From: Orbilia blumenaviensis
Lineage: Eukaryota > Ascomycota > Orbiliomycetes > Orbiliales > Orbiliaceae
Length of the DNA stretch: 64,000 nt
Direction of reading: 5' to 3'
NCBI GenBank assembly: GCA_036872755.1
Contig: JAVHNS010000017.1
Coordinates: forward strand, 310,001 to 374,000
Shown: one piece after another, positions 33,777 to 45,241 of the stretch
Layout of the letters: each line of letters starts with the position of its first letter
How positions within the stretch are numbered: position 1 is the stretch's first letter
Program-made: the position numbers and the translations under genes
Notes under the pieces: model-generated
Database searches by the model: none
Told to the model about the DNA's origin: nothing
What the model saw: only the letters and a program-made list of their open reading frames with translations

Positions 33777-36173
33777 TGCTGATGCCAGCTGTCAAGAAAT
33801 AACTGAATAAATATTATTAAAGATATATATATAAGGTTATGGAACTTAGATGTCCAGATGAGGATGATGTTGGAATGAGCTTGAGGTGAGAATATTACCA
33901 ACTCAGTGCTGAATCTCATGATACTTATAGGCGCACTCATGGCACCTTCCTCTATATTTGGTGAATCCAGCCCTCGGGGGGAAATGGACTCGCTTTCTTC
34001 AGCTCGCTTAGAAAGCACGCAGGGCTGGCACCGGCATCTTCTCCCGACCAGAATGGAATATCAGAACTGTTGGTTCCATTTCTTTTCCCAATATCACTGC
34101 AGCCTTATAGGATAGTGGACTGTATGCGGGCCGTTGTTGAGTTGTATTTTGGGTATAACATGTGCTAAGTTATAGCGACAAACGACAAAAGGGGAAACAT
34201 TCCACGAGCGCTCGAGCTTGCCGAACTAATACTAGTTAGATTCTGCGAAGTGCGCCAGGGCGCAGCAAACCATGTCATCGCTTTTCGGACCAACATCAGT
34301 TGCCATCTAAGCGATGCAACCGTGGATGCATACCAACTCTATTCCCCGGCCTTCAGCGAACCCTTAGCCTCAACTTTCCAGAACTCTTCGAATCTGGGCT
34401 GCAGCTGAGGTTCTACCTTGCAGTTTTATTTACCGATTTTAGGGAACAGATATACATGGCGTCCTATTAGGTCGGCGACACCCTTGGCAAATTGAGACAA
34501 ATATAGACCCATAGAATGCGCACCCATCGACCTAAATTTTTTTCGCATTTTGCCGTCCAGGAAGCAATGATGTGATGTGTCGGACGCAGTTCCAACCGAC
34601 CAACTGAACTGCAGTTCACAGTCAGCCGTGGGTGGACAAAATCTAGAGAGAACCTGGTCTCGTTGGACAACACCGTGTTGTCTGGTTCCAACGAGACCAA
34701 GGGAACCCGCAAATAATTCATACTGATATTCTGTGGGCAGTTTGCGGCTGAGAACAATTCCATAGTACCACCCGCCAAATTTGCAGACTCTGTACACACC
34801 TACATAACCAACTAGGTACTAAGTAGGGCTTGCAGACGCAAGGTCACAGTGGACGGGTCTACCCGACATGTCACGTCATCATGCATTTTGTCTGTGTCCC
34901 GTCGTATTTTTGGAGTTTTGTCTTCCCATCACAAACACCATCCCTCAACTTAAGGCCCCCGTCCGGCCAGGCCACTTCGTGGAGGCTGGGCCAGAGGACC
35001 AACCCAAGACGGGTATTTTCCACCATCAACATTAATTCATGAATGCCATCTTTCGTTTCCTACAAAATACAGTGCTGCGTTAGAACGTTAGAACGTTAGT
35101 TCTTTGCCTTCAGCGACTAGATTCTAGGTTAATGTTAGCTATAGAAAGCGCTAACCGGTCATCCAACTTAAGATACACCGACCTGCTGGTCGCTGGGCCC
35201 ATATATCAGTAAAACAAACTTGTATCTCCTCCTAAGTTACCAATATGACTAATTGTGCATATTGTTAAATTATTTGGGGTACAAACGCATATTTGCAAAC
35301 TTGGCTAGTATACTTGCGTAGCACGCCTTGACGCCTTGACGCCTTATTTATTAGGAGTATCGCTGCCGTTCCGGCCTTGCAAGCCTTACATCCATGACCT
35401 GCCATAGATAAAACATGCTACCGATCAACCAAGTGATACTATAGCTATATCCAAGCCTGGTTAACGCCCGTTAATATTAGACTAATCTCTCGTCTTTTCT
35501 CAAGCCTGACAAAATTCTATGCTAGGATATATAGACATATACATGCTGTGTTGATAAGGTAGTTAAGAGCAGGGCCATTTGATAGGGTATGCAAATCAAT
35601 ACTGTTGTTGACATAGTGGCCGTGGCCCTGCGTCTTTGCGAGGAGTACTCAGGCTTGACATCAAAGGCTCCGCTTCGAGCGACCCTGGTTGACTCGAGAT
35701 CAGGAATGTCCGCATTCACATGGGTTCCAATGTGTTTTCATTGGCTCGTTGTAAACCTGGGCTCTTGGTCTTGCCTTGTTGGATGGGGTGCAGCGTCGTC
35801 ATTTGCCATTCCGCCCGCCTTTTTCTCTGCCCATAAACAAATCACATCCATGCCATCGGCGCCCTTACTTGGTTTTTTAGATTTTCTATTCATGTAGCAC
35901 GAATATTCTTATCGGGACCCGTTCCTTCTCTCATGGGTAGTTTGACGTTTCTGTCTTGTTTTCTATATACCTAGGTATATTGTTCTTTTCAATTATGTAA
36001 TTTCTCTGTCCCTAATTTTTCATTTCGTCAAATCTGCTGGCGGCTTCTGGCGATCCCACCCCCATCCCCTTTAACCATCAAAAAGTGCAGGATCTGGTTA
36101 ATATCAACCTCATCCCAAAGGCTTCAGCCTTTCTTCTCCCTTTCCTATTCACCATAACACCAAATCCCCCGAG
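33777..36173. other. Divergent intergenic region with a hairpin and short tandem repeats
   Basis: 2.4 kb between the secreted protein gene (-) and the DysF gene (+). It holds a hairpin at 34656-34698 and three copies of CGTTAGAA-type units near 35082-35100. It also has three near-perfect ACGCCTTG units at about 35323-35345. ORFs here are short and not convincing. Confidence 0.45.
34656..34698. repeat. Inverted repeat able to form a hairpin
   Basis: GGTCTCGTTGGA at 34656-34667 is the exact reverse complement of TCCAACGAGACC at 34687-34698. Inside it, CAACAC and GTGTTG form a second short stem, leaving a six-base bulge on one side. No gene or known element surrounds it. Confidence 0.6.
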
Positions 36174-38089
36174 ATGTCGGTCCGCGGTTTTACTCTACAC
36201 TCCCAACGGACGCACGAATCAGACACCTCTGATCACTTTATCACTCTTAAGGATAACACCCTCCCGAATGGAAACGGCAACGGCAACGGCGCTACCCCCC
36301 CTGCAGCCAACTTATCCCGTGCAACCACAAACTTCAGCGAGAACAACAGTCCCGTCGCCTCGACTACCGTCTCCCGGGTACAATCGATCGCTTCGTTAAA
36401 CGATAGAATCGGGACTTTCAATACCACCGCCGGTACATTTACCTCTGCCGGTAGTGGGAACAGCGCAACTTCTTCGGCTCCGGCGTACGCACCTGGTCAT
36501 AAACGGAAGGAGTCTTTACGGAAACATCTGGCGGAAAGGAAATACCATAGAGAATGGAAGCAGGATCATAATAATACTATTGGTGAAGCGTCTGGGAAGT
36601 CTTCTTCAAATAATTCCGATGATAGCTCATCGGAAGAAGAAGTCGACCGAATACAGCGTCCGAATGGCAAAGATTCTAAGAAGATAAAACGGATAGACTC
36701 GCGGAGGTATAAAGAGGAAATCGACAAGGTCAAGGGACTCCCGACGGCAGTGTTGACAAAAAAGGACGAAATCCAGTCAAAGGGTACGAGGGCACTTCGA
36801 AAGGCTAAGCAAGTGGGAAGACAAGTACGGAAGGAAGAATTGGTCGATGATGCTGGCGAATTGGATATACTCTACGAAAATCAAAGAGGGACATTCTTTT
36901 TCGGAATTCCCATGTTCTCTGCCAAATCTTTACTACCTGTCGATTCTGCACCGTGGACGACCCGCCAACACGCCCCGAGCGCCGTTAACATATTCACAGC
37001 ACAAGTTCCAGACCCTTCGTGGGTATGGGCGTGGAAGTCATTCGCGGTAGACATGACCGGTGACGTTGATGAAGAAGGCTGGCAATACTCTTTTGCCTTC
37101 CGGGGTACCAAATGGCATGGAAATGCCGTATGGTGGCATGGTTTTGTCCGCAGGCGTCGATGGATCCGCAAGCGTGTGCAGAGGAAGTTTTCCGCAGATA
37201 TGGACGACGCCCATCATCTTACACCGGAGTACTTTACGATACACTCTCGCAACGCGAGTCAGGCAGAGCGACGACGGTCAGGGTACTATCCAAGTTCCAT
37301 CCGTAGCATAGAGAGGAACAGCAAATTGGTCGAGTATCCGGTTGCGGCGCAGGAGTCTGACGACAGTGAATTCGAGGAGTATGAAGTACAAGACATCCCG
37401 ACGCTTATGAAAGCCTTCAAGATGGCGAGGTTGGACCGGGAGAAGGTTGAGGCCCTGTCAAACTTTTTACAGCATGGCGGGTCCGAGGTTCTTTACCTCG
37501 CTGATAATGTGAGTAAATCCAAAATATCTTAGCTGGGAACTATTTGCTAATAGTGCCGATATAGATACCAAAAATCATGAGAAGTATGATCTTTCAGCAA
37601 TCTCGCCGACAAATATTGCAACTTCTTCTCGATACTCTTAACAAATCCAATGATAAGCGACAGTCGCGGAATCTAGGGAATGGGCACCCTACCGAAGAGT
37701 TTGAAGACTATGACGACGACGAAGAGAAGCGATTCATCGATGGCCTGGGAAGAGCAGTGGATGCGGGCGAGGATGAAGTGCGAAAGCTGGAGTTCTGGAG
37801 CGATATCAAAAAATCGCAGCACGAAGGGTATGGAGGGGTAGACAACGGCGGGCATTACCATCATCATCACAAGAAGACAGCGAGCCCGGACGACTCGGAT
37901 TACGAGTATGCAAATATCTGGAAAGCCAGAAGCAGATTTCTGAACAAGAAAAAGGAGCAAATCGCGGGCAGAGCACGAGGTGACTTCGCGGAGGAAGATG
38001 ATACTGACAGAAGCACACTAGAGAGTAGAGGCACCGACAACGGGTCTCTGACGGCACAGCAGAAAGGCAAAGGTAGAGCAACGGACTGA
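36174..38089 (+). CDS. DysF (peroxin/ferlin) domain protein, Mug65-like
   Basis: Exons 36174-37508 and 37565-38089 (1335+525 nt, 619 aa). The intron is GTGAGT to ATATAG in phase 0. The N-terminal 220 residues are polar and low-complexity (NGNGNGNG, SSSNNSDDSSSEEE). The central part carries the DysF signature: ILYENQRGTFFFGIPMFS with LLPVDSAPWT (DysFN), then QVPDPSWVWAWKSFAVDM, DEEGWQYSFAF and WWHGFVRRRRWIRKR (DysFC). This domain occurs in yeast Pex30-family ER/peroxisome proteins and fission yeast Mug65. No transmembrane segment is evident, which favours Mug65-like over Pex30-like. The C-terminus is acidic with a His run (YHHHHKK). Function is inferred only from the domain. Confidence 0.85.
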
Positions 38090-39568
38090 GGAAGTCACCA
38101 GTGCAAATGAAGTTATCGTTTCTTTCTTTAAGTTCTGTTTTCGGGGTTCGATGGCGCTTTTGTTTCTTCTTTCTAACTGATTCCTGCGAAAACATTGGAG
38201 CTTTTGGGTAAAAGTTGAAGGTTTTTTTACGGTTGCATTGTCATCTTGCATACAATTCTCCTACCGCCTTGAATAATTTTGTAATGTTTACTGTTTTGGA
38301 GAGACTCTTTTGGTTGAGCTCCTGTTCCTTTTCAATCTGGCTGTTAATGTCACGATACCGCTTTACCCCCCTTGCTTCTGATTTTTTTGTGGTCATTTAC
38401 CATGGCTATTTCATCGAGCCGGATGATAGTATTATCCGGCCAAGCAACGTTGTTTCTTCTTTTGGTTCAGGCATGCATACCAGCATAAGCACATATCATT
38501 TTACCCAATTTTTTTGCAGATTACAGAGTGCAAGAGTAAGGCAGGAAATGACCAATGTACAACATGATTACTTAATATACCAGACATACCAAATTCTTCT
38601 ATTTGACAGGTTCTAAATACAATCTGAATCAGATCCACGGCTGCAGGACCCATTCTTCCCATATTTGTACTACATCTTCGGTTGAATTGTGGAGAAACTA
38701 TGACCGAGAAGGTTTCCGAGACGGACACAAATCTATCATTCATAGTATGTTTTAAGTATTCGCTTCGGTAGGTATTTCACCGAAATGCGGACGAGCATGG
38801 GCACTAAACCTGCAGCGGGCAGCCAACCTGGGTTAAATTTCGTTACGCAGAGCCACCCTTTTAGCCTCGACCATAGTTTCGTTCGGCTTGTGACCTGGCG
38901 GTAGACGTTCTGCATGATGGGTCCCGCATCCATGCCCAGTACCTAGCCAGAAGCTCGAAGCTAGGCCAAGCTCAACCGTTTGCCCCACCACCCATCCCAC
39001 CCCGCGAAAAAGGCACCACTGCTCAGTTAGACTTAAGTACTAGTACCTCTCCTCCATGTTAAGATATCATGACGATCGGAAACATCCCCACGAAGACGTT
39101 CCAACATTTCTTAAACCAAATAAATCCTGACCCCCCCGCGGGATGAACCCTTTTTGCCTAAATACCATAGCGAGCGCCTTTAATTAACCGAAACGTTTCT
39201 CTATGGGTGACTATGAAACTGTGGAGTCGACGTGTAGCTCTCAAGAGGAAGGAAGCTGTTCCAGGGTTACACCGTCGCTAGATCCATAGTTCGTGGTTAC
39301 GCTCACCCATGGTAAATTAGTTCTGTCGGGACGAGTTCTGCCGGCCGGTAATGCACGATGTGTAGCTTACCTCTATTCCCTGGCTGTAGACATGGCCCAC
39401 TGACGTATATATAATCCCCTGGGCGTATCTCCCCCTCTTTATATTCGTTTTCGCTGGCCCCTCAATTTCTATCGGCTGCTTGGGGTAGATTGAACTTTAT
39501 ACCATTCAATTACAATATATCGACTGAACTTGACCTCCATAATATTTCGCTAGCGAATTATCGTAAAC
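38090..39568. promoter_or_regulatory. Intergenic region upstream of the GH31 gene
   Basis: About 1.5 kb without a convincing gene. At 38860-38866 the sequence TTTAGCC is the complement of GGCTAAA, the word bound by the (hemi)cellulase regulator XlnR. It lies about 700 bp before the GH31 start and is a weak single match. A short imperfect inverted repeat (CCGGAT/ATCCGG) lies near 38419-38440. Confidence 0.4.
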
Positions 39569-41878
39569 ATGAAGTTCACCGAAGGAATGTGGAAAATCCG
39601 CGGCGGCATCCAGCCAAACTGGATGTCCCACGTCGAACGAGTAATCTCCACAGATGAAACATCGGCCTCCCTGCTCCTCGCAAAACTCACCAGACATCGC
39701 GGCGATACCCTCAACTCCGGTACTCTAAATGCCAAAATAACATCACCGCTTGAAGGGATCACTGCCGTGAAATTTTCACATTGGCACGGCGAGGAGGACT
39801 TGGGACCGGATTTCCAGTTGAATGTTTCGCAGCCAAAGGTTACGATTCAGAACGAGCCGGGGAAGAATCTGAAGTATACCAATGGAGGACTGATTCTTGA
39901 TGTTAATACATCCACAAATAATCTGGCATTTAACTATACTGATGCTAAGGGGAAACGGCTGACGGGACATTCTTTCCGATCGATTGCGTTTGTGAACGAT
40001 ATTACAACGGAGAAAACAAAGTGGGCGGATAGCATCTATGCACAAAAGGATACCTACATCCTGCTTGAGTTGGATTTGTCTGTCAATGAGAAGATCTATG
40101 GGTTAGGAGAACGATTTGGACCATTCGTAAAGAACGGACAGACGGTTGAAGTTTGGAATGAGGATGGCGGTACTTCATCTGAGCTTGCGTACAAGAATAT
40201 CCCATTTTATATCTCCAGCAGGGGGTATGGTGTGTTCATCAACAACCCCGGAAAGGTCATGCTCGAGATTCAATCAGAGAGGACGACAAGAGTCAATATC
40301 GTTGTGAAGGGTGAAAGCCTAGAGTACATGATCATTGCGGGACCTACTCCCAAGGACATCCTAAACAAGTATACTGCTCTAACTGGCCGTCCGTCTCTTC
40401 CTCCGGCGTGGAGTTATGGTCTCTGGCTCACAACCTCATTCACAACATCATACTCTGAGGAAACCGTCACCGGCTTCCTTGACGGCTTCAAGGAACGCAA
40501 CATCCCCTTATCTGTATTCCATTTCGACTGTTTCTGGATGAAATCCTACCAATGGTGCGACTTCCAATTCGACGAAGAAAACTTCCCAGATCCAAAAGCG
40601 TATATCGACCGTCTTAAGGCCAAAGGTTTTAAGACCTGCGTTTGGATCAACCCCTATATCGGCCAAGCATCGCCTCTTTTCGCCGAAGGAAAGAAGAACG
40701 GCTACTTCGTCATGAGAGCCGACACCCCCCGTCCTACAGTCTGGCAATGGGATGAATGGCAAGCCGGTATGGCGCTCGTCGATTTCACTAACCCCGCTGC
40801 CTGCGAATGGTACTCCTCGCACCTAAGGCGACTAATGGACATGGGTATCGACTCCTTCAAAACCGACTTCGGCGAGAGAATTCCCTTCGACCACCGCATC
40901 GTAAAATACTCCGACAACAGCGACACCGAGAAAATGCATAACTTCTACACATTCATCTACAACAAATGCGTCTTTGAAACTATGCAAAAACACGGAAAGC
41001 CAGGATGTCTATTCGCGCGATCCGCTACTGCCGGTGGCCAACAGTTCCCAGTCCACTGGGGCGGTGACTGTGAAAGTACTTTCGAAGCTATGGCTGAAAC
41101 ACTACGAGGAGGGTTATCTCTCGCCCTCAGCGGGTTCGCATTCTGGGCGCACGATATCGGTGGGTTTGAAGGCCTGCCAGAACCGGCACTGTACAAGCGG
41201 TGGGTGCAGTTTGGAAGTTTGGGAAGTCACACACGGTTACACGGTTCTTCTTCGTACCGTGTTCCATGGATTTATGATGAGAAGGACTACCCTGGTGAAG
41301 CGGAGGAGTGCTCTAAGGTCCTACGTGAGAGCGTTAATAGGAAAATCGCATTGATGCCATACCTCCTTCGTACTGCTTTGGAAGCCAAGGAGACTGGCGC
41401 ACCGGTCATGAGAGCTATGCTACTAGAATTTGGTGAGACAGATCCAAATGTGTGGCACTTGGATACACAATATATGCTCGGTAAGGAGCTTTTAGTAGCA
41501 CCAGTATTTAGCCGGGAAGGGGAGGTCAGCTTCTACGTCCCCAAGACCGACAATAAGACCGGCGCGAAATGGAGAAGTTGGTTTGATAATAAGAAGACCT
41601 ATGAAGAGGGAAATTGGTATACCGAGACACATGGATTTGAGAGTATGCCGATCTTGGTCAGGCCTGGTGCTGTGGTGGCGTATAGTCCGGAATTGAAGAC
41701 ACCGGACGGGGATTTGACTAAGGGATTACAAGTGCTCGTTAATGGACCCTTGGAAGGGGATAAGAAAGTAGAAATTGTGGAGACTGGAGATGTAGAGAAG
41801 GTTAGTAAGACGCTGACCATTGGGGTTGACTTGAAGGCCAGTGGTGCAGAGGTTGAAGTCGTTGATCTGGCGAAGTAG
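39569..41878 (+). CDS. GH31 alpha-xylosidase-like glycosidase, intracellular
   Basis: A single 769-aa exon starting at ATG 39569 in an AACATGA context. It belongs to glycoside hydrolase family 31, retaining exo-acting enzymes that remove terminal alpha-linked xylose or glucose. Motifs in order are YGLGERFGPFVKNGQ, PPAWSYGLWLTTSF, FHFDCFWMKSYQWCDFQFD, TCVWINPYIGQASPLFAEG and SFKTDFGERIPFD. D433 in the last is the expected nucleophile. HWGGDCESTFEAM follows, with D500 as the expected acid/base. The CFWMK and DFGERIP forms match the YicI/alpha-xylosidase branch rather than starch-type alpha-glucosidases. There is no signal peptide, so it probably acts in the cytosol on imported xyloglucan-type oligosaccharides. 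That role is an inference. Confidence 0.92.
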   Translation: MKFTEGMWKIRGGIQPNWMSHVERVISTDETSASLLLAKLTRHRGDTLNSGTLNAKITSPLEGITAVKFSHWHGEEDLGPDFQLNVSQPKVTIQNEPGKNLKYTNGGLILDVNTSTNNLAFNYTDAKGKRLTGHSFRSIAFVNDITTEKTKWADSIYAQKDTYILLELDLSVNEKIYGLGERFGPFVKNGQTVEVWNEDGGTSSELAYKNIPFYISSRGYGVFINNPGKVMLEIQSERTTRVNIVVKGESLEYMIIAGPTPKDILNKYTALTGRPSLPPAWSYGLWLTTSFTTSYSEETVTGFLDGFKERNIPLSVFHFDCFWMKSYQWCDFQFDEENFPDPKAYIDRLKAKGFKTCVWINPYIGQASPLFAEGKKNGYFVMRADTPRPTVWQWDEWQAGMALVDFTNPAACEWYSSHLRRLMDMGIDSFKTDFGERIPFDHRIVKYSDNSDTEKMHNFYTFIYNKCVFETMQKHGKPGCLFARSATAGGQQFPVHWGGDCESTFEAMAETLRGGLSLALSGFAFWAHDIGGFEGLPEPALYKRWVQFGSLGSHTRLHGSSSYRVPWIYDEKDYPGEAEECSKVLRESVNRKIALMPYLLRTALEAKETGAPVMRAMLLEFGETDPNVWHLDTQYMLGKELLVAPVFSREGEVSFYVPKTDNKTGAKWRSWFDNKKTYEEGNWYTETHGFESMPILVRPGAVVAYSPELKTPDGDLTKGLQVLVNGPLEGDKKVEIVETGDVEKVSKTLTIGVDLKASGAEVEVVDLAK

Positions 41879-42487
41879 CCTTTTCCCGCTTCAAAATTCC
41901 TACTTTCTTGTCTTATTTGTAATTCTATTATCTTGGAGTAATAACTATCTAGCTTTGGAACCTTCAATTCAGTCGTTTTAAGGACTCAAATAAAGGCAAT
42001 AAAAGGGCTGGCTACCGTGGTACAGTGACATGCCAAAGTTGCGCGTAGGCGAAGCCTCATGAAATCTGTGTTGAGGACGTTGGAACGCGGCTCGCGTGGT
42101 AGCCCATCATCACTCCCAAACAGGAAATGTAATAGGCCTCATTGCCGAATCAGGTTGGTTGCCCTGACACGCTCCCATGCAACCCAACCAAAACACAGCC
42201 GAAAAAGTCCCTTCGCAACCAGCCAGCAGCAGCAACTATCACTACGGCTTCGTTACCATCACCGCCTGTTCCCAGTCGCCGTTTAAGTTAACGAACCTGT
42301 CGTCTTCGTTTCTACCAAACACGTTGTCGAGCCTACGCCGCCTTTACTTTATCAGTCTGTCACTGGGTCCAGCGTCAATAGATACACCCCGCTATCCATT
42401 CGAACACCAACTAGGCTCTGCCGTCTACCAGCCAACTCGGTGTATTAAAGTCCGCCGTTGCCATAGTATATAATATCCTTAAGAGCC
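41879..42487. promoter_or_regulatory. Spacer upstream of the Cdt1-like gene
   Basis: About 600 bases with both flanking genes on the plus strand. The ORFs in it are short and without recognisable content. It holds the GH31 3' end and the promoter of the downstream gene. Confidence 0.45.
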
Positions 42488-44083
42488 ATGGGTAGACCGA
42501 AGAAATCCTCAACAGCAACGGCACCGAAAAGGGGTTCTAAGGCCTTGAAGACTGCAGCAGCTCTCAAAGGACAGACGACACTTAAGACACAGACTACGCT
42601 GAAAAGTTCTGTAGCTAAGAATGCTACCTCTACTACATCCGCTACATCGGGGATAAAATTTAAAGCCTCAAAGGTTACAAGATCGAGTGAAAAGAAAAAA
42701 GAGAAGGATGTTGAGGAGATTGTCAAAGTTGAGGTTGAGAAGACAGTCGGGGAGGTCGCAACAACGGCGACGACGACTACTACTACTACAACAACCACCG
42801 TAGAGGTCAAAGAGGCAAAAATAGAGAAAGCACCGGTTACGCCCCGGAAGACTAGGAACAAGCGTACAATCGAAGATGCTTTTGAAGACTCGATCGCCAA
42901 GCGGCCGAAATTCGATGACACCGTCGATGAGCCAACTCAAACCCCTACGCCGTCGAAACGGAAGACTGTATCCCCTGTCACTAGAAAAGCGGCACCAAAA
43001 ACACCGCAACCATCTAAAGATGAGGAGGGAGATGAGGAGGAAGATGAGGAGGAAGAGGACAATACACTTCCTAAACGGATTCTACGCCTGATTACCATTC
43101 ACAACAGCATCACCTCCCTTTTGCTGCTCGACTACGCCACACAACCTGCTATTTTATCCGAGTACCTGCCACAGATCTCTCGAAATGCAAATACGAATGT
43201 CACGCTTGTTGATTTACAGCGAGTTGCTACGCTTTCGAAAGGAACTATCCGCCTTGTTGTGGTAGAAAATCGTGGGAATGCCATTGAACTCGTCAATGGG
43301 GTTAACTGGAGGACATCGAACTTGGGCCAGGAGTTTAAGATTCGAATTGAAAAGTGGTGGGAGGGCAAGACTAAGGCGGAAAGAAAGGATGAAGATAAAT
43401 TGTTGGGCAGTATTGAATTGGCAGAAATCGTAGCAGCGGAGAGCTCTTCCCAGAAGACAGGACTCCAGACTCCACCAGTCACCCCGTCGAAGCCCAAGGG
43501 AGTATTGACGACGCCATTGTCAAGGGGCCAAAGAAGACTGCAGGATTTAAAGAGTTTTACGCTATCGAAGCAAACCTCGTTGTCGCCTTCGCCCGTCAAG
43601 AAAAAGGAGAATATTTCGCTGTCGACAGGGAAGTCGCCGTCTGTCGCGAACAGGAACTCGTCGCTACTGGAACGCATACGCGCTAAGGCCCAAGCCGCGA
43701 GTTCAGCTCCCGCGCCCCCACCTCCAGAGGTCCTCCAGCGGCGCACGGCGATGCAGTGGCTTGAGTCTATTATTCCAATTTTATTACAGTTGACTACACC
43801 TGTTTCTACGCTCGGGACGAACAGTAAGCTTCATGTTCCGTCGACCACGTCGTTTCCCATGGCAACGGTGGTCCAGAATGTAAAGACGTCGCTGCAGAAA
43901 CCGATTAGTACCGAAGATATTGAGAGGAGTTTAAGATTGCTGGCTGACGAGGTTGCAGGGGAATTCGTGAAGATTGTGGAGTGGAAAGGGGATTCGACCG
44001 GGAGTCCGTTGGTGGGGGTCGTATTCAATCGGAACGGAAGAGCAAAGGTTGAAGCGTGGAAATACGTTGATGAGGAAGATTAG
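42488..44083 (+). CDS. Cdt1-like DNA replication licensing factor
   Basis: A single 531-aa exon. Cdt1 loads MCM2-7 onto origins with ORC and Cdc6. The N-terminal 180 residues are basic and low-complexity (GRPKKSS, an AT-hook-like start; a TTTTTTTTT run; KAAPKTPQPS), with an acidic run at about 178-192. The middle domain (LPKRILRLITIHNSITSLLLLDYA, NVTLVDLQRVATLSKGTIRL, LGQEFKIRIEKWW) resembles the Cdt1 geminin-binding-like winged helix. The C-terminal domain (TAMQWLESIIPILLQLTTPV, VVQNVKTSLQKPISTEDIERSL, EFVKIVEWKGDS) resembles the MCM-binding Cdt1 C-terminal domain. QTTL near residues 29 and 35 could be a degenerate PCNA-interacting motif, but this is weak. Fungal Cdt1 diverges strongly, so the call rests on domain order. 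Confidence 0.62.
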   Translation: MGRPKKSSTATAPKRGSKALKTAAALKGQTTLKTQTTLKSSVAKNATSTTSATSGIKFKASKVTRSSEKKKEKDVEEIVKVEVEKTVGEVATTATTTTTTTTTTVEVKEAKIEKAPVTPRKTRNKRTIEDAFEDSIAKRPKFDDTVDEPTQTPTPSKRKTVSPVTRKAAPKTPQPSKDEEGDEEEDEEEEDNTLPKRILRLITIHNSITSLLLLDYATQPAILSEYLPQISRNANTNVTLVDLQRVATLSKGTIRLVVVENRGNAIELVNGVNWRTSNLGQEFKIRIEKWWEGKTKAERKDEDKLLGSIELAEIVAAESSSQKTGLQTPPVTPSKPKGVLTTPLSRGQRRLQDLKSFTLSKQTSLSPSPVKKKENISLSTGKSPSVANRNSSLLERIRAKAQAASSAPAPPPPEVLQRRTAMQWLESIIPILLQLTTPVSTLGTNSKLHVPSTTSFPMATVVQNVKTSLQKPISTEDIERSLRLLADEVAGEFVKIVEWKGDSTGSPLVGVVFNRNGRAKVEAWKYVDEED

Positions 44084-45241
44084 TAGGCCTGAGGCTTTTT
44101 TTTTTTTTTTTTTAACTTCGCTATCAATATTAATATCGCATTGCAGCGTTTTGCATCGTATTGCAGCGTCTTTTGCATGTTAATCGATTGTTCCTTTAAT
44201 TCTTTTTTCCTTCTTTCCTGTTTGGAGTCACGTCAAAGGCGCATGAGAATTTGTATATACGGCCGTTTTACACTTGTTTGGAATCGAATTAAAATATTCA
44301 TGGGTTCAATGCTTGTATATTACCGACATGAGAAATAAAGAGGCCCTTACATTAAAACATACCTGGTCAGTTGCGATATTCTCCGAACCACGATAACGAC
44401 CCTCCCGCCTGTCCTATTTGACGTCAAGCGTTTAGTATCTCGAGCTGATACAGCCGGGCAGCGGCCGACAAACGATTTCTTGTGGTGAAGCCGTTCAGCC
44501 GAGGTGTTGGGCGGTCCAGGCCATGTGCGGCATATCTTGCTAGCTTCACATGTCCCACCACAGGCAATGACGACTTGCCACAGCCTAACCCTGCTATTGT
44601 TGGAACTTGAAGGCGATATCGCTATAACTGATCCATATTTTTTAGACTATGCCTTCACATGAAAAGTTCTTCCCTGTCCAGGACCCATCCTGGCTCGTCC
44701 GCGATGCAAGGAGTGTGAGGTGCAGCCAGCCAACCACAGATTCATCCGCTAAACCGAAATCTTATCTCGATGCAGCGCCATATCCGGTAACCTGCGCACA
44801 CACCAAGTTTTAAGTGAGCATCTTGCTCCCATCAAGCGGTTTAGCTCGGCTTGGGTCCGGGTCAAAGGGCAGACTCACACATACTGATAATCTTTTACTA
44901 CTAGTATATGCGAGTGATACTTGGGTTTTGCCTGGTCTTGTGCGTGGCTCCGCGCCGGTGCTCGAGGCGTGTTAGCCCTCGGCTCTGACGAAATGTTAGC
45001 ATGCGAGCGGGTGAGCAATGGGAGGATGGGAAGCTTAAATGGAGGTTGATATATACATCACCTCTTCCCCATCTTGTGAACGTGAACCTTCTTTTTTTCA
45101 CGAGCTTCTTCTTTATCCTTTATACATATTTGTGACTTTGTCGCCTTTCGTCTGCTTATTTGTCGCTGTATACCCCATTTCGATTTACCGATCCCTTTTC
45201 CATACCCAGTGTGCCGGAGTGTATATATCCATTTCACAGCC
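44084..45241. promoter_or_regulatory. Isocitrate lyase upstream region
   Basis: About 1.16 kb. CGG-N7-CCG at 44847-44859 is an inverted triplet pair typical of Zn2Cys6 activator dimers and lies about 380 bp before the isocitrate lyase ATG. The last 150 bases are pyrimidine-rich. No gene is seen. Confidence 0.45.

Noticed and set aside
34426..34799. Overlapping minus-strand frames of 110-123 codons around the hairpin
   Set aside because: There are two competing frames, neither with a family motif, and the perfect inverted repeat lies inside both.
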